This document shows, in pieces, positions 1-12,300 of a stretch of DNA of 64,000 nt. Numbering within the stretch: the stretch's first letter is position 1; each line of letters starts with the position of its first letter. Below the pieces are notes generated by a model. The model was given only the letters and a program-made list of their open reading frames with translations. It did no database searches and was not told the DNA's origin. The DNA is taken from assembly GCF_050624435.1 (NCBI RefSeq), contig NC_134540.1:107537739-107601738 (forward strand), in the 5' to 3' direction. The stretch comes from Tenrec ecaudatus. Lineage: Eukaryota > Chordata > Mammalia > Afrosoricida > Tenrecidae. The position numbers were made by a program, and so were the translations under genes.

Positions 1-1324
1 GACCCACACCAAGACTGAGCTGCTTGCACCACCACTGGATCCACAAGACTTTGCACCCACTGGCCTGTGATCTTCCTGCGTTTGGCATCATTACATGGCT
101 ACATGAGTCTAAAGAGGAATTTATGGCTAGTACCGACATATGGGGTAATATCAGATGTATAGCCTTGATTTGGACTGGGCTGGGATGTTTTCCTTCATTT
201 TTTGTTTTAAATAATTTTATTCGGGGCTCATACAACTCTTATCACAATCTGTACATACATCCATGTGTCAAGCACATTTGTACATTTGTTGCCATCATCA
301 CTCTCAAAACATTTGCTTTCCACTTGAGCCCTTGGTTATCAGCTCCTCATTTTTTCCCTTCCTGCCCACACCCTTCCCTCATGAACCCTTGATATTTTAT
401 AAATTACTATTATTTTGTCATGCCTTACACTGTCCAATGTCTCCCTTCACCAACTTTTCTGTTGTCCATCCCCCAGAAAGGGGATTATATGTAGTATTTA
501 GTTCCCCCTTTCTCCCACTCCTTCGCTCCACCCTCCCAGTATCGCTACTCTCACCACTGGTCCTGAAGAGTTCATCTGTCCTGGATTCCCTGTGTTTCCA
601 CTTCCTTTCTATACCAGTGTATATCCTCTGGCCTAGCCAGATTTGTAAGGTAGAACTAGGATCATGATAGTGGGGGCGGGGAAAGAAGCATTAAAGAACC
701 AGAGGAAAGTTGTATGTTTCATCATTGCTATTGTACCCTGACTGACTCATCTCCTCCACGTCACCCTTCTGTAAAGGGATGTCCAGTTGCCTACAAATGG
801 ACTTTGGGTCCCCACTCCACACTCCCCTATTTTACAATAATATGATATTTTCTTCTTTGATGCCTGATACCTGATCCCTTTGACACCATGTGATCACACA
901 GGCTGGTGTGCTTCTTCCATGTGGGCTTTGTTGCTTCTGAACTAGATGGCCACTTTTTTACTTTCAAGCCTTTTAGACCCCAGACGTTATATCTTTTGAT
1001 AATTGGCACCATCAGCTCTTGTCACCACAATTGCTTATGCACCCATTTGTCTTCAGTGATCATGTTAGGAAGGTGAGCATCATGGAATGTCAGCTTAATA
1101 GAACAAAGTTTTCTTGCATTGAGTGAGTACTTGAGTGGAGGCCCAATGTCCACCTGCTACCTTAATACTAAACCTATAAATAATTGCACATAGATCCATT
1201 TTCTCCATCATCATATAAAATATTTTTACATATTAATATACAATTGCTCTTTGATATCAAGTTATCTCTTACACACATATGAGTGTCCATGAATTTGGTT
1301 TCTCTATTCAACCCTGACTAATTC
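1..1324 (+). mobile_element. ERVL-type LTR, left part outside window, split by an L1
   Basis: Positions 1-200 and about 1230-1324 match successive parts of the LTR seen at 22199-23248, including the shared segments around the 'gatccacaag' and 'tttctct' motifs and a CTAATTCA-like end. The middle is an antisense L1 3' UTR fragment that inserted later. Read as an old solo LTR fossil in sense orientation. The 5' end lies outside the window. Confidence 0.6.
201..1229 (-). mobile_element. L1 3' UTR fragment (5'-truncated)
   Basis: The plus strand starts with a T-rich tail followed by the reverse complement of an L1 3' terminus (AATAAA-type signal seen as 'attttattcgggg'). It is collinear over about 1 kb with the 3' UTRs at 9366-11590 and 38775-40858. 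It has the single-copy 3' terminus of the older subfamily, not the duplicated terminus of the young one. It interrupts the LTR at the window edge, so it is younger than that LTR. No clear target-site duplication was found. Confidence 0.8.
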
Positions 1325-1396
1325 AGAAAGCAAAAGAGATAATTGGATATAGTAAACACAAGGTATGAGAAGAGTGCTGTTATTTTGTGGAGATTA

Positions 1397-2694
1397 CTGG
1401 GGGGTACTTTCCAAAACAGGAAAAAAGTTCCGCTGGGCAGAGATTTCATAGTAAGCATTTTGGTGCTAGCTGACCACCCAGCAACTCACTCTGAGTTAGT
1501 ACGCCCAGTGGTGTCACCTGGAAAGGTTCTCTCTGGTCATAGTGAATTTTTTCATAAAAGCAGTTTCACTCGAACCTCATTTTTGTGGTGGCTTATTTAA
1601 GAGAAGAGCATGCAGCTGTAAAATTTTGTTTCCTGCTTGTGAAAAATGCTGCAGCAACTCTTGTGATGTCGAGCACAGCTTACAAGGACAGCACAATGGG
1701 AAAAACTCAAGTGTCTGAGTGATATTTTTGTTTCAAAAAAGGTAAAATGTTGATTGATGACAAACCTTATTCTGGATATCTGTTAACTTCCTCAATGGAT
1801 GAAAGGGTTGACAAAATGTGTGCACTTGTGCCCAAAGACTACTGAATGACCATTGAAGAGATGGGGATGTTATCTAGATTTCCTTGGAACGCAGTTTAGT
1901 GAATTTTAACAGAAGATTTGGGAATGAGAAATGTTACTGCAAAATTTGTGTCTTGGGTTCTGAATGACCAGGAAAATGAGTGTGAAGTGGAAACATGCCA
2001 TGCTTTGAAAGAACAACTCCCAAGCGACCCAGATGGTTCCCAAGGTCATTACTGGTGATGAGACATGATGCTATTCTCATGACCCCAAAAGTAAACACTA
2101 ATCAAGCCAGTGGAAGACTCCATAGTCACCTCAGACACCCCCCCCCCAAAAAAAAGCTTGTCAAGTGAAATAAAAGATCAGATGATGCTCTTTACTTATG
2201 TGATGGGGATAGTGCATTTGGATTTTGTTCCACCGGGTCAGATGGTTAAACAAGCTTTCTAGTTAGAGAGTCTGAAAGGATTGTGTAACAGTTTGTGACA
2301 AAAAAAGGCCTGTCTTGTGGCAGACAGGCGACTGATTTTGCTACCAAGACAATGCACCTGCTCATGCAGCCATCTGAGTGTACTAGTTTTGGCAAAAAGC
2401 ATCATGCCTCTTTTCCCACACACCTTTCTCACCTGATCTCACTTTGTTCAACTTCTTTTTTTTTTTTTCAGCGAATGAAGAGGGCCATGAAAAGACAGTG
2501 ATTTGACAACACAGAAGAGTTGAAGAAAAAGAGGGAGGTGCTGTCAGCCATCCAAACAGATGAGGTTGAAAATGTTTCCAAGAATGGAATCACAGATTTG
2601 ACAAGTGTAAGTGTCATGGAGGTGAATAATGTTGTTCTGTAAAAATATTTAAATATATAGCTTTGAAAAAAAATCCATTTTTGGTACCCCCTCA
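1397..2694 (+). mobile_element. mariner (Tc1/mariner) DNA transposon, decayed
   Basis: A TA-flanked element of about 1.3 kb, the usual mariner length. Its imperfect terminal inverted repeats are 'ctggggggtac' at the 5' end and the complement 'gtaccccctca' at the 3' end. Conceptual translation gives mariner transposase fragments in order: an N-terminal helix-turn-helix block (residues like KNAAATLVM, GKTQVSE), an ILTEDLGMRNVTAKFV block, a catalytic-domain block around NAPAHAA near 2345-2380, and the C-terminal MKRAMKRQ-FDNTEELKKKREVLSAI block near 2475-2550. Many stops and several indels interrupt the frame, so no transposase is encoded. A fragment of the same family lies at 38605-38774 on the other strand. 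The class is well supported; the subfamily is not determined. Confidence 0.8.
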
Positions 2695-4789
2695 TACAAT
2701 CAGTGTCATGAAACAAAATGTGGATGAATATTTTAATGGAAAATTATTTGGTCTGCAAACTTCCATTCAAATTACATTATAAAGTAAAACAAACAGGCAA
2801 CCATCTCCAAACCAAAGCAAAAACCCAAATTCTAATTCATATATATTTTTTGTGTGATCTGTTGTGAACCCTTTGAAAGCAATGCACAGTGGTATCTAGG
2901 CATCATCTACTTCTTCTGTTCCAGCATTGTGGAGGCTCCCAGCATTCTAATTTCCTTGGTTGATTAGTCCTACAGAGCAATTTTTCATTTAATTTTATTA
3001 CTTTTTTTACTCTTCTTTGCTCTAGATCAGAAGAGCTCAATGGTTTCATTGTACATAGCCAGTTGAAAAATTTTAGGACTCCAGCCACTACATTCCAATG
3101 TAGATTGTAGAACATTGTCATGCCATCCCAACAAGGTTTTTGGTTATGATGAAAAGTTCTTATAACTGTTACCAGTATGCACTACTTATGCTCATGAATA
3201 CATTTGCAACACACATAGAGATGTATAAATATCTGCGGTTGAATTTATTTGTATGTTTTATTTGGTATAGTTCCCTTTTTCTTCCCACTTCTGTTTAGCA
3301 TGATATTATTGTTACTATATTGCCTATTGCTATAAAACTGTGTAATAATTATCTTTGTTGTTTTAATTCATGTGCTCCTCACAGGGTCTTTCCTTCCTTG
3401 ATATCTTGTGTAGACCTCTCTTTTAGAGAAATAAAATCTTAATATTAAAAATTATAGAATAAATGGAAAAACTCACTAGAAGGATAAAAGTTGAAATTAA
3501 GGGATTCTGTCCTCACAGAAAAGTACAAGAAAGATTAAAAAAGATAGAACTTATAGAAACAAATATAAAAACCATGGAAAATTGGTATGGAAAGTTCAAT
3601 CAATACCTAAGTAATTAAGAGAGAAAAAGGAACTAAAACAGAGGCGAGGAAATCATCAACAAAATATTTTTTATATCCCCTAAACTGAAGGAAATGAATT
3701 TTTTAAATTGAAATACACTGAGAGTTTTTTATGGAATATGCCTGTCAGACAAAAAACATGGGAAGTTCTCCTCAAGAATGATCAGAGATTCTGTTAGGAG
3801 AGATAGCCTACATTTACTAGCAGTGAGAAATTTAACTCAAATGTAAGTAGACCCAAATTTTTCAAAGTGAGAAATCATCAAGGCCTGCTGACAGATCCCC
3901 CCTGGCCATTTACCAGGGCACTCCTTCCTGACACAGTTAATTTTTCCCACTCTCTGAGGAAACCCATATAAGCAAACATCTTACCTCATTGACCTCTGGA
4001 GACCCTGGAGAACAGCAGATATTGGTAACAGCTTGGTACAAGCATAATCAGTACCTAAGCTTCACTTTTTTGGCCAGTCCCCCTTCCTCCTTCTTTCTTG
4101 CTTTTTTCTTTAGTACCCTCTGCCCCAATATGCCCACCTCCCCAACACAGCACATATGTTGGTACAGTAATACTATCAAACGAGCAGCAATCCTCACTCA
4201 CAAGCAGTTTCACATTTATCTCATTTTATTTGGGTTTTGTCATTTTATTTGGGTTTTATTTTAATTTATTTATTAGTTTTTTTCTAGTTCTTTTCCATTT
4301 TCACTTCCTCTTCCACTGTTCTCTTCTAGTGTGATCAAACCCTCCTGAGAATATCCATTACTTCAGGAAAAAACTAGTCAGGCCTGTAGATTTTGGTACA
4401 CCTACCTTAACAAGAACTATTTCTCCCCTCTGAGCGCAAACCCTGTCCACATCATGCTGCCACGACAACAGGATTTCAGCACTCATACCAAACCCACAAC
4501 TTGCCCTTTTGTATTTTTTGTCCCTCCTTTTGCCTGTATATCTATTATCTCCTTCTGCCTTTTCTTTTTGCTATTGAAATATAGTTCCAGAAAATTTATT
4601 AACTCTGATTACATTTTCCATTATTTTTACAAATTTTCTGGCCTATCCAGACAGTCATTTATCATTATCATTACATATAATTTATTCTCCCCTCTAACTT
4701 TCCCAACTTCTATCCCTTTTCTCCATTTCACCATCATATGTTTTCGAACTCCTATTAGACATCTTCCACATCACTACATCTACATGACA
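2695..4789. other. No gene recognised; AT-rich DNA
   Basis: I see no exon, RNA gene or clear young repeat here. Positions about 3480-3760 resemble very old L1/HAL1-like ORF1 sequence on the plus strand, but too weakly to call. A short perfect tandem duplication of 18 bp with one base between the units lies at 4221-4257. The block 4080-4780 is pyrimidine-rich, which keeps several frames open without coding evidence. Confidence 0.4.
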
Positions 4790-5670
4790 TAACAGCTCAC
4801 ACACCACTAGGAGCTTTACCACAATGCTTATGAAATAGAAGTCAACCACATAAAACCAAATAATCAAGAAAAACAAGCACAAGCAACCAAAAAATTCACC
4901 ACAACCCAGTGGATTACTGTGGGAAAGGGGACCTGGAACCATCAGAAGCAGAATTCAGAAGAATGTTTAGGTCTTTTCAAAAGATTTGGGGAACACTCAT
5001 GAAAATAATGGAAATAATAGATAAACTATAACCCTTAAACCAAAAGGAATTCTGAAAGACTAGTAACGGTATAACAGAAATAAGCAAAATAGTAACAGAC
5101 CCGAAGAACAAAATAGAAGAAAAGGGAAATCGAATCTGTGAACGTGAAGGCCATAACTCTGACTACAAGTGATGACAGAGTCAGCACAACAAAAAAGAAA
5201 ACCTGAGAATAACATGGATCTGGATCAAGAGAAAAGAAACAAACATATCTAATCAGTATCCAAGAACAAGAAGAAGTAAAAAATTCTATAGAGAAAATAG
5301 TATAAGGCATAATGGAAAAAACCTCACCAACATCATGAAAGAGGAGAAAATAGCTATTCAAGATGCTGAGAGAATGCTAAACAAAATAGATCCCCAAAGA
5401 AACACACTGACAACATATCAGAGTCAAACTCTTCAATTTCAAGTGAAAGGAGAGAATCTTCAGGGCAGCTGGAGAAAAAATAAAACAACACAAAAAACCA
5501 TACAGTTCCCTACAAATGAAAATCCATAAGGATGAGGTTGTAATTCTCAGCAGAACCTTTGCAAAATGGAGCAATGTATCTTTAATTCTGAAAGAAAAAA
5601 AATGACAACCAAGAATTCTATGTTCAGCAAAATTATCCACCAACTTTAAAGAAAATAAATGTATATCCAG

Positions 5671-5842
5671 TGGTGTAGTTATTGTTGTGTTGGGCTACTA
5701 TCTTCATGGTCAGCATTTCAATACGACCAGTAGCTCTACAAGAAAAAGACTGGGCTTTCTAATCCTCTGAACAGTTATAGTCTTAGAAACTGACAAGGGG
5801 ATGCTGTGAGTCAGCATTGACTTGATGGCAGTGAGTGAGAAA
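5671..5842 (+). mobile_element. AfroSINE-like tRNA-derived SINE
   Basis: The head resembles a tRNA gene with an A-box-like 'tggtgtagttattg' and a B-box-like region around 'ggtcagcatttcaata'. The body ends in 'gtgagtcagcattgac' and 'gatggcagtgagtgag', the tail shared with the BovB/RTE element in this window. Afrotherian SINEs of this type are known to be mobilised by RTE LINEs. It sits inside the old sense L1. Confidence 0.75.
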
Positions 5843-6240
5843 GGTATATCTATACAAGGAAAAACAAAATGAATTGGTGAAAAACCCGAGCAACATTACA
5901 CAAAATACTAATAGGATCACTATGGAGAGAGAATCAAAAAAAGAGCAGACAAACACACATAGCGCAACACTACCCAGAAACCAATGCAAGTAAAACAATA
6001 TAGAAATAGAGAAGAAACAAAGACATCAATGAAGCCACAAAATAAGGGAAAAGAAACCAAACACAACACATCAAAATAATAGCAATAAATCTACATGTAT
6101 CAATCATGACACTGAATGCTCATTGACATTAAATGTACCAACAAAAGAGAATACCTGACTGGATTAGAAAACAACACTTTCCTCTATGCCGCCTACCAGG
6201 TATACACCTTAAACTGAAACACAAAAATAAACTAAGAATG

Positions 6241-6454
6241 TAAGAGGGGAAGATATGACAAAATAATAATTTATAAATTATCAAGGGTTCATGAGGGAGG
6301 GGGAAAAATGAGGAGCCAATGCCAGGGGCTTAAGTGGAGAGCAAATGTTTTGAGAATGATGAGGGCAATGAATGTACAAACGTGCATTACACAATTGCTA
6401 TATATATGGATTATGATGAGTTGTATGAGCCTCTAATAAAATGATTTTAAAAAA
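6241..6454 (+). mobile_element. L1 3' end insertion, poly(A) at right
   Basis: Sense L1 3' terminus starting in the purine-rich block and ending 'ctaataaaatg' plus an A-rich tail. The flanks 'ctaagaatg' (before) and 'caaagaatg' (after) look like a diverged target-site duplication. Removing the insert restores the surrounding ORF2 sequence. Confidence 0.75.
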
Positions 6455-6799
6455 TCAAAGAATGGAGACAGATCTACCAAACCACTGGAAACCATAAAAA
6501 GTCAGGCGTGGCAATATTAATCTCTGATAAAACAGACTTCAACGTGAATAAAATAATGAGAGACAAGAATGGACACTACATAATGATTATATGACCAATT
6601 ATCAGAAATATCTAACCTTAATAAGCATATATACATTCAAATGAAAGACCCTTGAAATACATCAGCCAAATCTCACAGAGTTGAAGACAAAAATAACCAA
6701 CATGTTAGTAATAGTAGAAGATTTCTACACACCATTCTCAAGAAAGGGCAGAGCAAGAAAGAAAGAAAAAAGAAACTCAATGAAGAAACAGAAGAGCTA

Positions 6800-7478
6800 G
6801 ATGGTGCCCGTCTATCAAAAGTTATTATGTCTGAGGTCTAAAAGGCTTGGAGTTAAAGAAGCAGCCATTGAACAGGGAAACAACAAAGTCCACATAGAAA
6901 AAGCACCTCAGGTTATATTATTATTAGGTGTCGACGGTAAAAGGTATCAGTAGTTCAAAAAACATGCATCCAAATGAATATGAATGGGACTGGATATAGT
7001 GGAGAACCAAAGTCCACCAGCAAGACAATTAGACAGTACCTCTTATAAGGGCCTCATGAACTGAGGATAAATCCAGGGTGCCGTGTGGCACTGATGAACC
7101 ACATGTAATTATGTAATTATCCTCTGTTCTTTAAGATTTTCTCTGCTTACTACCATGGTCCGTACATGATATACCTCATTGGTCATGCTAGACTTGCATA
7201 TGTTAATTTGAACATTTAAGATTGCTCAGTACGTGGTAGCCAAGAGAGATGACCCCTTAGAGACACTAACAGGAGTAAGGGTTTCCTGAGGGTATGGGAA
7301 GTGAGAGGGGGAAAAAAAGGAGGAGAGAGGGGAGTTGATAGTATTGATGATTGTATAGCCCCACCTGATGGGATGAACAACAGAACTGTATGGGAAGGAA
7401 AGGGATATATTGGAATGACTAAGATATGTCAATAAATATATTATTTAAAAAAAGAATTTGAGCTCTTAAAAAATGAAA
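6800..7478 (+). mobile_element. Older-type L1 3' UTR insertion with TSD
   Basis: A 679-bp sense insert flanked by the 16-bp direct repeat AGAAACAGAAGAGCTA at 6784-6799 and 7479-7494. It resembles the older L1 3' UTRs at 17664-18560 and 58840-59460 (in antisense there) and ends 'gtcaataaatat' plus an A-rich tail. The end resembles the copy at 23840-24056, so this is a second, older 3'-end type distinct from the 'gggctcatacaac' type. Confidence 0.8.
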
Positions 7479-7875
7479 AGAAACAGAAGAGCTAAACAAC
7501 TCAATCAATCACCCCAACCTCCTAGACATATATACAAAAATGTTCTATCTAATAGCAGCATAGTATATATTCTTCTTTAGTATACATGGTACATACTCAA
7601 GAACAGATCACATGTTAAGCCATAAAGTAAGCCTCAACCATTTAAAAAAAACATTGAAATCCCACAAGCCATTTTCACACATAAAACTGGAAATAAACCA
7701 CAGAAAGAATGAAAACATAAAATAAGCACATGAAGACTGAAAAACATTATTTCAAAATGACTACAGATAGATCATATAAGGGATAGAATGAAGAAATTCT
7801 TTGAAACAAATAATGGGAACACATCATACCAAAACTTTTGAGACACAGCAAAAGAAGTATTAGAGAACACTTTTA

Positions 7876-8160
7876 TTTATTTATTTATTTTTAATTTTAA
7901 CAATTTATTAGGGGCTCATACAATTCTTATCACAGTTCATACATATACATACATCAATTGTATAAAGCACATCTGTATAGTCCCTGCCCCAATCATTTTT
8001 TTCTCCTCTTTTCTTTTTTTACATTTTATTAGGGACCCATACAACTCTTATCACCATCCATACATATACATACATCAATTGTATAAAGCACATCCATACA
8101 TTCCCTGCCCCAATCATTCTCAAAGCATTTGCTCTCCACTTAAGCCCCTTGCATCAGGTC
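7876..8160 (-). mobile_element. Young L1 3' terminus with perfect 15-bp TSD
   Basis: An antisense L1 end with the duplicated 3' terminus typical of the young subfamily: two copies of the roughly 110-bp end, each with an AATAAA-type signal. It is flanked by the perfect repeat TAGAGAACACTTTTA at 7861-7875 and 8161-8175. The A tail (plus-strand T-rich run) is patterned 'ttatttattta'. It is only 285 bp long, so strongly 5'-truncated. Confidence 0.92.
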
Positions 8161-8690
8161 TAGAGAACACTTTTAAATGAAGATGAATATCATCTACAGA
8201 AGCCAAATTAAAAAAAATCCAGAGAAGAACAAATGCTGAAGATGATGCTGAGAGATTGGAAATTTTATACATTGCTGGTGGGCCTGTACAATCCTTGTGG
8301 AAAGCAATATGGCACTATCTAAACAAACAGGGAATAAAAATATCTTACAACCCAGCAACAGCTTTGCTGGACATACACCCCAAATAAATAGAAGACAGAA
8401 CATGAACAGACATAAGCTCACATAAGTTCACAGTAGTAAAAAGGTGAAAACATCCCAAATGCCTATCAGTAGAAAAATGGATAAAGAAACTATGGGACAT
8501 ACATATGTGGAACTCTATGCATCCATATAAAACAGTGACGATACCATGAAACACCTCATGATATGAGTGGACGTAGAAACCATTATGTTGAGTGAGTTTA
8601 GTCAGTCACAAAAGGACAAATATTGTATGAATTCATTGTTATAATGATAAACACTAAGAAGAAGTCAGGCTTCTGTTCTTAGGTCATGTA

Positions 8691-9359
8691 ATCTTCTAAT
8701 CCAGTCTACCAAGCAATGCAGAGGAGAGCCTGCCAAGCACCCATTAACTACATATTACAACCTTCATATGTACATCTTCCAAACCACTTCAACAGATGAT
8801 ATTTCATCTCAGCCTGGGTCATGTTTCAAGACATAGGAGGAGAACCTTATTTAGTCATTGCCATACAACATTTTGCTAAGGTCATCCCAAATCAATGGAC
8901 ATTGATATGAGAGTGGTAAACAAAACTTACTGGAAATTCAAGTCAAGGCAGGGGGAGGGAGACATATCTCAAAGAAGGCAATTCCATTTCAGTTGGTGTT
9001 TTAAATGGGAGGAGCACCTTCTCATCAGGAAAAATGCTTATATTGAACTTATCTTGAACCCAAGGAGAGAATACACCTGGTACAAGGGTCCTAAGTGGAA
9101 GTTTTGACCCAGTTTTTACCCAACCTTTGGTGACTCAGGCCTTTTGTTGTAGACTACTTTCAAGGTGCACAGCATCCTTCATAGATCATCTAAGAAGGTT
9201 TCTATGTGGAAACCCAACTAAGTGAACTAGGCTTTACCTCCAACTCGCCTGTAGCATATTTAAGGAAATGACATACTCCCATGGACTTAAGACCAAAAGG
9301 CCCTAGTGTGGGAAGAAGTTACCCCAAGGTTATGGAAAATTGATGGTCATTAGACTTTG
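8691..9359. other. No gene recognised
   Basis: Between the old L1 and the next L1 I see no coding or RNA signal. Part of it may be the 3' UTR of the old L1, but I cannot support a boundary. The open frame at 8895-9107 has no recognisable similarity. Confidence 0.3.
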
Positions 9360-12300
9360 GTTCAGATTTTAAAAATTCATTTTATTGGAGGCTTGTACAA
9401 CTCTTATCACAATCAATACTTACATCCATTGTGTCAAACACAGTTGTACATTTGTTGCCATCATCATTTTCAAAACATTTTATTTCTACTCGAGCCTTTG
9501 GTATTGGCTCCTCATTTAACCCCTGCCTGCCCTACCCTCCCTCCCTCATGAACCCTTGTTAATTTATAAATTATCATTTTTTTGCATGTCTTACACTGAC
9601 TCATGTCTCCTTCACCCACTTTTCTGTTGTCTGACACTTTGGGGGAGAGTTATAAGTAGATCATTGCGATTGGTTCCCCCTCTCTCCTCCCGCCTTCCCC
9701 TTCTCCTTCTAGCATCGCTACTCTCATTATTGGTTCTGAGGGATTTATCTGTTCTGGATTTCCTGTGTTTCCAGCTCTTATCTCTACTATATAGATGTGC
9801 TGGTCTAGCTGGATTTGTAAGGTAGAATTGGGGTGATGACAGTGGGCGGGAGGTGCAGGAGGAAGCATTAAAGAACTAGAGGAAAGTTTTATGTTTCATC
9901 GGTGCTATATTGCACTCTGAGTGGCTCATCTCTTCCTTATGACGATTCTGTAAGGGGATGTCCAATTGTCTACAGATACGCTTTTGGTCTCTCCACTCCG
10001 CACTCCCCTTGATTCACATTGATATGATATTTTGTTTGGGTCTTAGATGCGTGATTCCTGATCCCATCAACACCTCATGACCACACAGGCTGGTGTGCAT
10101 CATCCATGTGGACTTCGTTGCTTCTCAGCTAGATGGCCACTTATTTATTATCAAGCCTTTAAGACTTCAGACACTATATCTTTTGATAGCCAGGCATCCT
10201 CAGCTTTCTTTACCACATTTGCTTATGCACCCATTTGTCTTGGCGATCGTGTTGGGAAGCTGCCAATCATGGAATGCCAGGTTACTAGAACAAAGTGTTC
10301 TTATGTTGAAGGAGTACTTGAGTAGAGACCCAATGTCCGTCTGATACCTTAATGCTTAACATAAAAATATATGTACATAGATCTATTTCCCTATCATTAT
10401 ATATAAATATATTTACATATGTATATGCTTGTACTTAGACCTTTACAAATGCCCATTTACAACTAGTTCTTTCCTCTGTTTCTTTTTACTTTCCTCTTGT
10501 CCCACCATCATGTTTGGCCTTCATTTTGGTTTCAGTAATTCCTCTCAGTCACATTACCCTTGATCAAGCCCTCCTCGCCATTGATTTTAGATTGCTTGTT
10601 GTTCCCTTGTCCCTGGGTTTTTTTACATCCACTTCCTTTCCCCACTCCTCCCCTTCTCCTCCCATGTCCTCCCAGACCATCAGTTCCATTTTTTTCTTCT
10701 CCTGATTCTTTATCTTGCCTAACTTATCTATATGGACATGCAGAGGCAATAATAAGCACAAAAACAAGACAGAGAAAAACCAAACAAATCAAGAAAACAA
10801 AGAAGCAAAACAACAACAACAATAAAAAACTACTACAAATAAAAAAAAGAAAAGCCTATAGTACATAATTCCAGGTCTGTTTATTGACCTTGAGGAGTGT
10901 TTTCCAGTCTAGTCCAATGGGGTGCTACAACCTGGGCCTAAAGTCCATTTTTGGCATTCTCTGTGGACTTCATTGCTTTACTCTCCTTTCTGCTCTGTTA
11001 CATACCCTTATCATTTTGCCCTGGTATGGTGGGTTCAGCTCGGACATAATTCTTGCTCTGTGCCTCCGTTGTTGTTCAGCATAGATGCTCTGGGTCAGTG
11101 AGGGATGCCATATCTCAATGGTGGGGCCAGCCCTATGGTCCTCTCTGTGGATTGGCTGCTTTGAGCAGGAGTATCATCCTCGGGGCTTGGTAGGTCAGGA
11201 TGTGTTCCATTCTTTCTCCTTCCTCTTCGTTCGTTCCTATGTGCCCCTCTTCCTAAGCTGTAGCTTCAATGCAGTCTTCTGAAGTGAATTCTCCTTGGGG
11301 CAGGGGGTGGGGTATCCATGTAATTTGGATTTGCGCCGGCCCCACAGACCTCTCTATTGGTTCCCTGCTTCATGCTGCTATGTTTCATGTCTTGGTGCAC
11401 CAGATTGAAGTCCGGTACCTCCCCACTCTCCTGTGGAGACATAAACAACACCCTCCCCTTAGGTGGGTTAGTACCCTGTTCCCCTGCTACCCATGTGTTT
11501 TTTCCCCCTTTCTTTCTCCCTCCTTTTTAATTGGCTGCCTTATGTATCCCTGCATTGAGTCTGGCCCCTACCATAGTACCTGGACCTCACCCTAGGATTA
11601 CAAGTATACAGTAGTTTTCCCTAAGCCCCTTTTGCATTTTTAGGCTTACCTCAGCAGACCTATGTTGTACTTGTCCTTTTGCGGTTGGCTTACTTCGCTT
11701 AGCATGAGTTCCTCCAGTTCTTCCCATGTGGTCATGTGCTTCATGCATGCCTTTTAGGGATGTGTGGTACTCCATTGTATGTACCACAGGTTTTTAATCC
11801 TCTTGTCTGTGGGAAAGTTGGGTTGTTTCCTCTCCTTGCAATTGTGAACTGTGCCATGATGAACATTGGAGCACAGATGTCTGGCCGTGGTTTGTTTCTC
11901 ACCTTTTCTGGGTATATTCCCAGTAAGGGGATTGCTGGATTGTATGGTAGCTCGATTTCCATCTGTTTTAGATATCGGCAATTTGGTTTCCGTAGTGGCT
12001 ATATGTACCTACAGTTCCACCAGCTGTGGACGAGAGTTCCTACCAATCATAGTTCCTACAACACTTGTTACTTTCTGAATTTTTTAATCGGGCTGTCTTT
12101 GAAGGCGTTAGGTGGTATCTCAGATGTTTTAATTTGCATTCCTCTCATGGCTAATGATCAGGAACATGTTCTCATATGTTTATTGGCCATTCTGATTTCT
12201 GCCCTGGGGGAAGTTTTCCTCTAAGAATTCCCTCACTGTGTTTGCCATTGTCTTCTTCATTGTGTCTTGTTGAGGTAGTCAAATTATTCTAATGTTGTTC

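Larger units (their letters stand above)
4790..8690 (+). mobile_element. Old L1, sense strand, internally deleted and multiply interrupted
   Basis: Degenerate ORF1-like sequence runs to about 5640, with an L1 ORF1 C-terminal signature near 5560-5640. ORF2 endonuclease sequence follows at 6060-6240, 6465-6783 and 7495-7860. The far C-terminal and 3' flank of ORF2 appear at 8176-8690 (the segment around 'ttgctggtgggcc'). Most of the reverse transcriptase is missing between 7860 and 8176, even after removing the inserted element. Later insertions are an AfroSINE (5671), two L1 3' ends (6241, 6800) and one young L1 end (7876), each splitting the ORF sequence cleanly. Many stops; non-functional. 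Confidence 0.65.

Noticed and set aside
4098-5643. Series of hydrophobic open frames that could be membrane proteins
   Set aside because: Pyrimidine-rich DNA gives F/L/S-rich translations, and the 4790-5643 part is antisense to an old L1 ORF1.
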